Source: a bacterium HR36
Lineage (GTDB): Bacteria > Planctomycetota > Planctomycetia > Gemmatales > HRBIN36
Assembly: GCA_002898995.1 (NCBI GenBank)
Contig: BEIM01000039.1
Coordinates: 1 to 13,735 of the forward strand
Length of the DNA stretch: 13,735 nt
Direction: 5' to 3'
Shown here in pieces: positions 12,587 to 13,735 of this stretch. Position 1 is the stretch's first letter; every line of letters begins with the position of its first letter. The notes below the pieces were generated by a model that had not been told where the DNA came from, did not search any database, and was given only the letters and a program-made list of their open reading frames with translations. Made by a program: the position numbers and the translations under genes.

Positions 12587-13516
12587 CTAAGCGGCGTATT
12601 TTTTCCGCATAGTGTCAATAAAGCGTTTGCAGTCGGCGGTGACCGTCCAGGCGTCGGGCCAGAAGCATAGGTCTATACACCACCAATCAGAAGGGATGTC
12701 GGCCTTCAGCAGAGCCGGGATAATCAGGTCCCAGTTGATCAGGCCTTTACCGAAGGGAGCGTGCGTGCTGGTTTCGTCATTACCTTGTTCGTCTTTGTGA
12801 CAGGTGCCATCGGAATCTATCAAATGCAGGTGAGTAATTTTGCCCTTGAGCCGTTCAAGTAACTCTAACACCCCGCCCTTGAGAGTTTCTTTTTCGCCGG
12901 GCTGACGCGCACCAATAACACTGACCATATAAGCATGGCTGGTGTCGAACAACACGCCGAAATTCGGGTTGCCGAGACTCCGCACCTCGTCCACTATCGA
13001 AACGATCTCCGAGGGCTTATTGAAAGCGAAGCCAGGCTCAAACTCCCAGGCGACGCGCATGCCACGGTCGGCGGCGATCTTGGCGCAACGATCCCATGCT
13101 TTGACAATACGCTCCCGTCCGAGACGGGGATCAATCCCCGTTTTCTCAAAAACATCGGGCGGTTCTAATGTATCCACGCGAATCAAGTCAATGCCCAGGT
13201 CTTCAGCGAAAAGGACGTTGCGGGCGAACTCCGCTATATAAGGCCCACTGTCGGGCACACTAATAACCTTGTGCATCCAGAGGTTAGCTGCTAAGCCGGA
13301 GAATTCCAGGCCATGGTCGGCAACTTCCTTGCGGAGCACTTGCCGTTTCTTGGGCGTATCATACTGGTCGGGATTGGGGTGCGGAGGAAAACCCCCTAAC
13401 TCGACACCATCGAATCCCATATCCTGCAATTTATGCAGCACGGTATGAAAATCCACCGGGTTATTTTTATAAGGCCCTAAGACGTACGCCCAGCTGCCGA
13501 TAGATACCCTCTTCAT
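12587..13516 (-). CDS. Sugar phosphate isomerase/epimerase (xylose isomerase-like TIM barrel)
   Basis: This 309-aa protein is of the AP-endonuclease-2/xylose-isomerase-like TIM-barrel family, cytosolic metal-dependent enzymes that isomerise or epimerise sugars and related polyols; the substrate cannot be read from sequence. Typical elements are 'MKRVSIGSWAY' (strand 1), 'MGFDGVELGG' (strand 2), 'VAWEFEPG' (Glu158/160), 'VLFDTSHAY' (Asp191), 'ITHLHLIDSDGT' (His231) and 'HAPFGKGLINW'. These supply three of the usual four metal ligands. The fourth, normally a Glu on the last strand, appears as Asp282 in 'WWCIDLCF'. Length is normal and no Tat or Sec signal is seen. AGGAGG (13526-13531) lies 9 nt before the ATG. 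Such genes are abundant in planctomycetes. It is probably not part of the downstream sigma operon, from which it is separated by 225 bp. Confidence 0.85.
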   Translation of the reverse strand: MKRVSIGSWAYVLGPYKNNPVDFHTVLHKLQDMGFDGVELGGFPPHPNPDQYDTPKKRQVLRKEVADHGLEFSGLAANLWMHKVISVPDSGPYIAEFARNVLFAEDLGIDLIRVDTLEPPDVFEKTGIDPRLGRERIVKAWDRCAKIAADRGMRVAWEFEPGFAFNKPSEIVSIVDEVRSLGNPNFGVLFDTSHAYMVSVIGARQPGEKETLKGGVLELLERLKGKITHLHLIDSDGTCHKDEQGNDETSTHAPFGKGLINWDLIIPALLKADIPSDWWCIDLCFWPDAWTVTADCKRFIDTMRKKYAA

Positions 13517-13633
13517 GTGTGCCTTCCTCCTGCAATAAGTTGCCTTTTATCGGTCTTGCACAGTACGGCCAAGCCTCTCCTGCCCTGCTCATAGGGGACA
13601 TAAGTCACCGTCTATCGCGGCCGATGCAGATTA

Positions 13634-13735
13634 TTAGTGCCGCAGACGTTTGTGATCGCCGACATTCGGAGCGTCTGGATTGGTGTCGGGGCCAAAGTAG
13701 CGCAAGGTGACCAGCGGCTCGGTACCGGTATTTTC
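13634..13735 (-). CDS. 3' end of an unidentified gene, possibly a cupin protein
   Basis: The minus strand is open from the right edge for 33 codons to tandem TAA stops (13634-13636, then 13631-13633). The peptide begins ENTGTEPLVTLRYFGP and ends 'GDHKRLRH'. The 'N-T-G-x-E-P-L' pattern followed by a hydrophobic strand is common at the C-terminus of cupin-fold proteins, but the fragment is too short to be sure. Its stop is 117 bp upstream of the isomerase ATG, so the two may be co-transcribed. No gene is seen between them. Confidence 0.5.
   Translation of the reverse strand, partial: ENTGTEPLVTLRYFGPDTNPDAPNVGDHKRLRH

Noticed and set aside
13519..13710. A 63-codon + strand frame near the right edge
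   Set aside because: It overlaps the minus-strand gene end at 13634-13735, whose peptide looks more natural, and it has no ribosome site or motif.

Overview
The window looks like chromosome from a planctomycete, probably Gemmatales-like. The evidence is a left-edge gene ending in the 'MADGSVRF' tail typical of planctomycete DUF1559 (H-X9-DG) proteins, a secreted-type protein opening with the planctomycete 'RLEDR' N-terminal motif, a stand-alone Hanks-type Ser/Thr kinase, a sugar phosphate isomerase of the type common in this phylum, loosely packed genes and an unusual ECF-like sigma factor. This placement is inference from protein style; no rRNA or marker phylogeny is available here.

Layout. 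Bases 1-2718 (+ strand) carry the 3' part of a DUF1559-type gene, accD (acetyl-CoA carboxylase beta subunit) and a soluble Ser/Thr protein kinase. Bases 2719-3621 are about 900 bp without a convincing gene, but include an exact 32-bp direct repeat. Then come a class I PLP aminotransferase (3622-4746, +) and, behind its own sigma70-like promoter, a small repeat protein with eight 22-23-residue 'xGxGND' repeats (5008-5778, +). The stretch 5779-6129 separates this from the minus-strand genes and holds hairpins.

Bases 12361 down to 6130 (minus strand) are the notable part: five tightly packed genes that look like one operon. In transcription order they are (1) a divergent ECF-like sigma factor; (2) a 239-aa protein resembling BECR-fold (barnase/EndoU/colicin/RelE-like) RNases, starting 4 nt after the sigma gene; (3) a 379-aa protein of unknown family; (4) a 467-aa protein that I read as an ATPase-less Lon-type Ser-Lys protease domain followed by a CARF-like (cyclic-oligonucleotide-sensor-like) domain, overlapping gene 3 by 23 bp; (5) a 729-aa integral-membrane M48 (HEFGH) metalloprotease. 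This layout recalls the logic of CalpL-CalpT-CalpS, where a cyclic-nucleotide-activated Lon-SAVED protease frees a sigma factor. Here the sensor looks CARF-like, the putative toxin is BECR-like rather than MazF-like, and a membrane protease is added. No CRISPR array or cas gene is in the window, so the ligand and its source are unknown. The leader upstream of the operon (12362-12586) contains a strong two-tier inverted repeat and a second dyad.

At the right end, on the minus strand, are a sugar phosphate isomerase/epimerase TIM-barrel gene (12587-13516) and the last 33 codons of another gene, possibly a cupin, running off the window (13634-13735). All functional statements come from motifs read by eye; no search or structure prediction was run.
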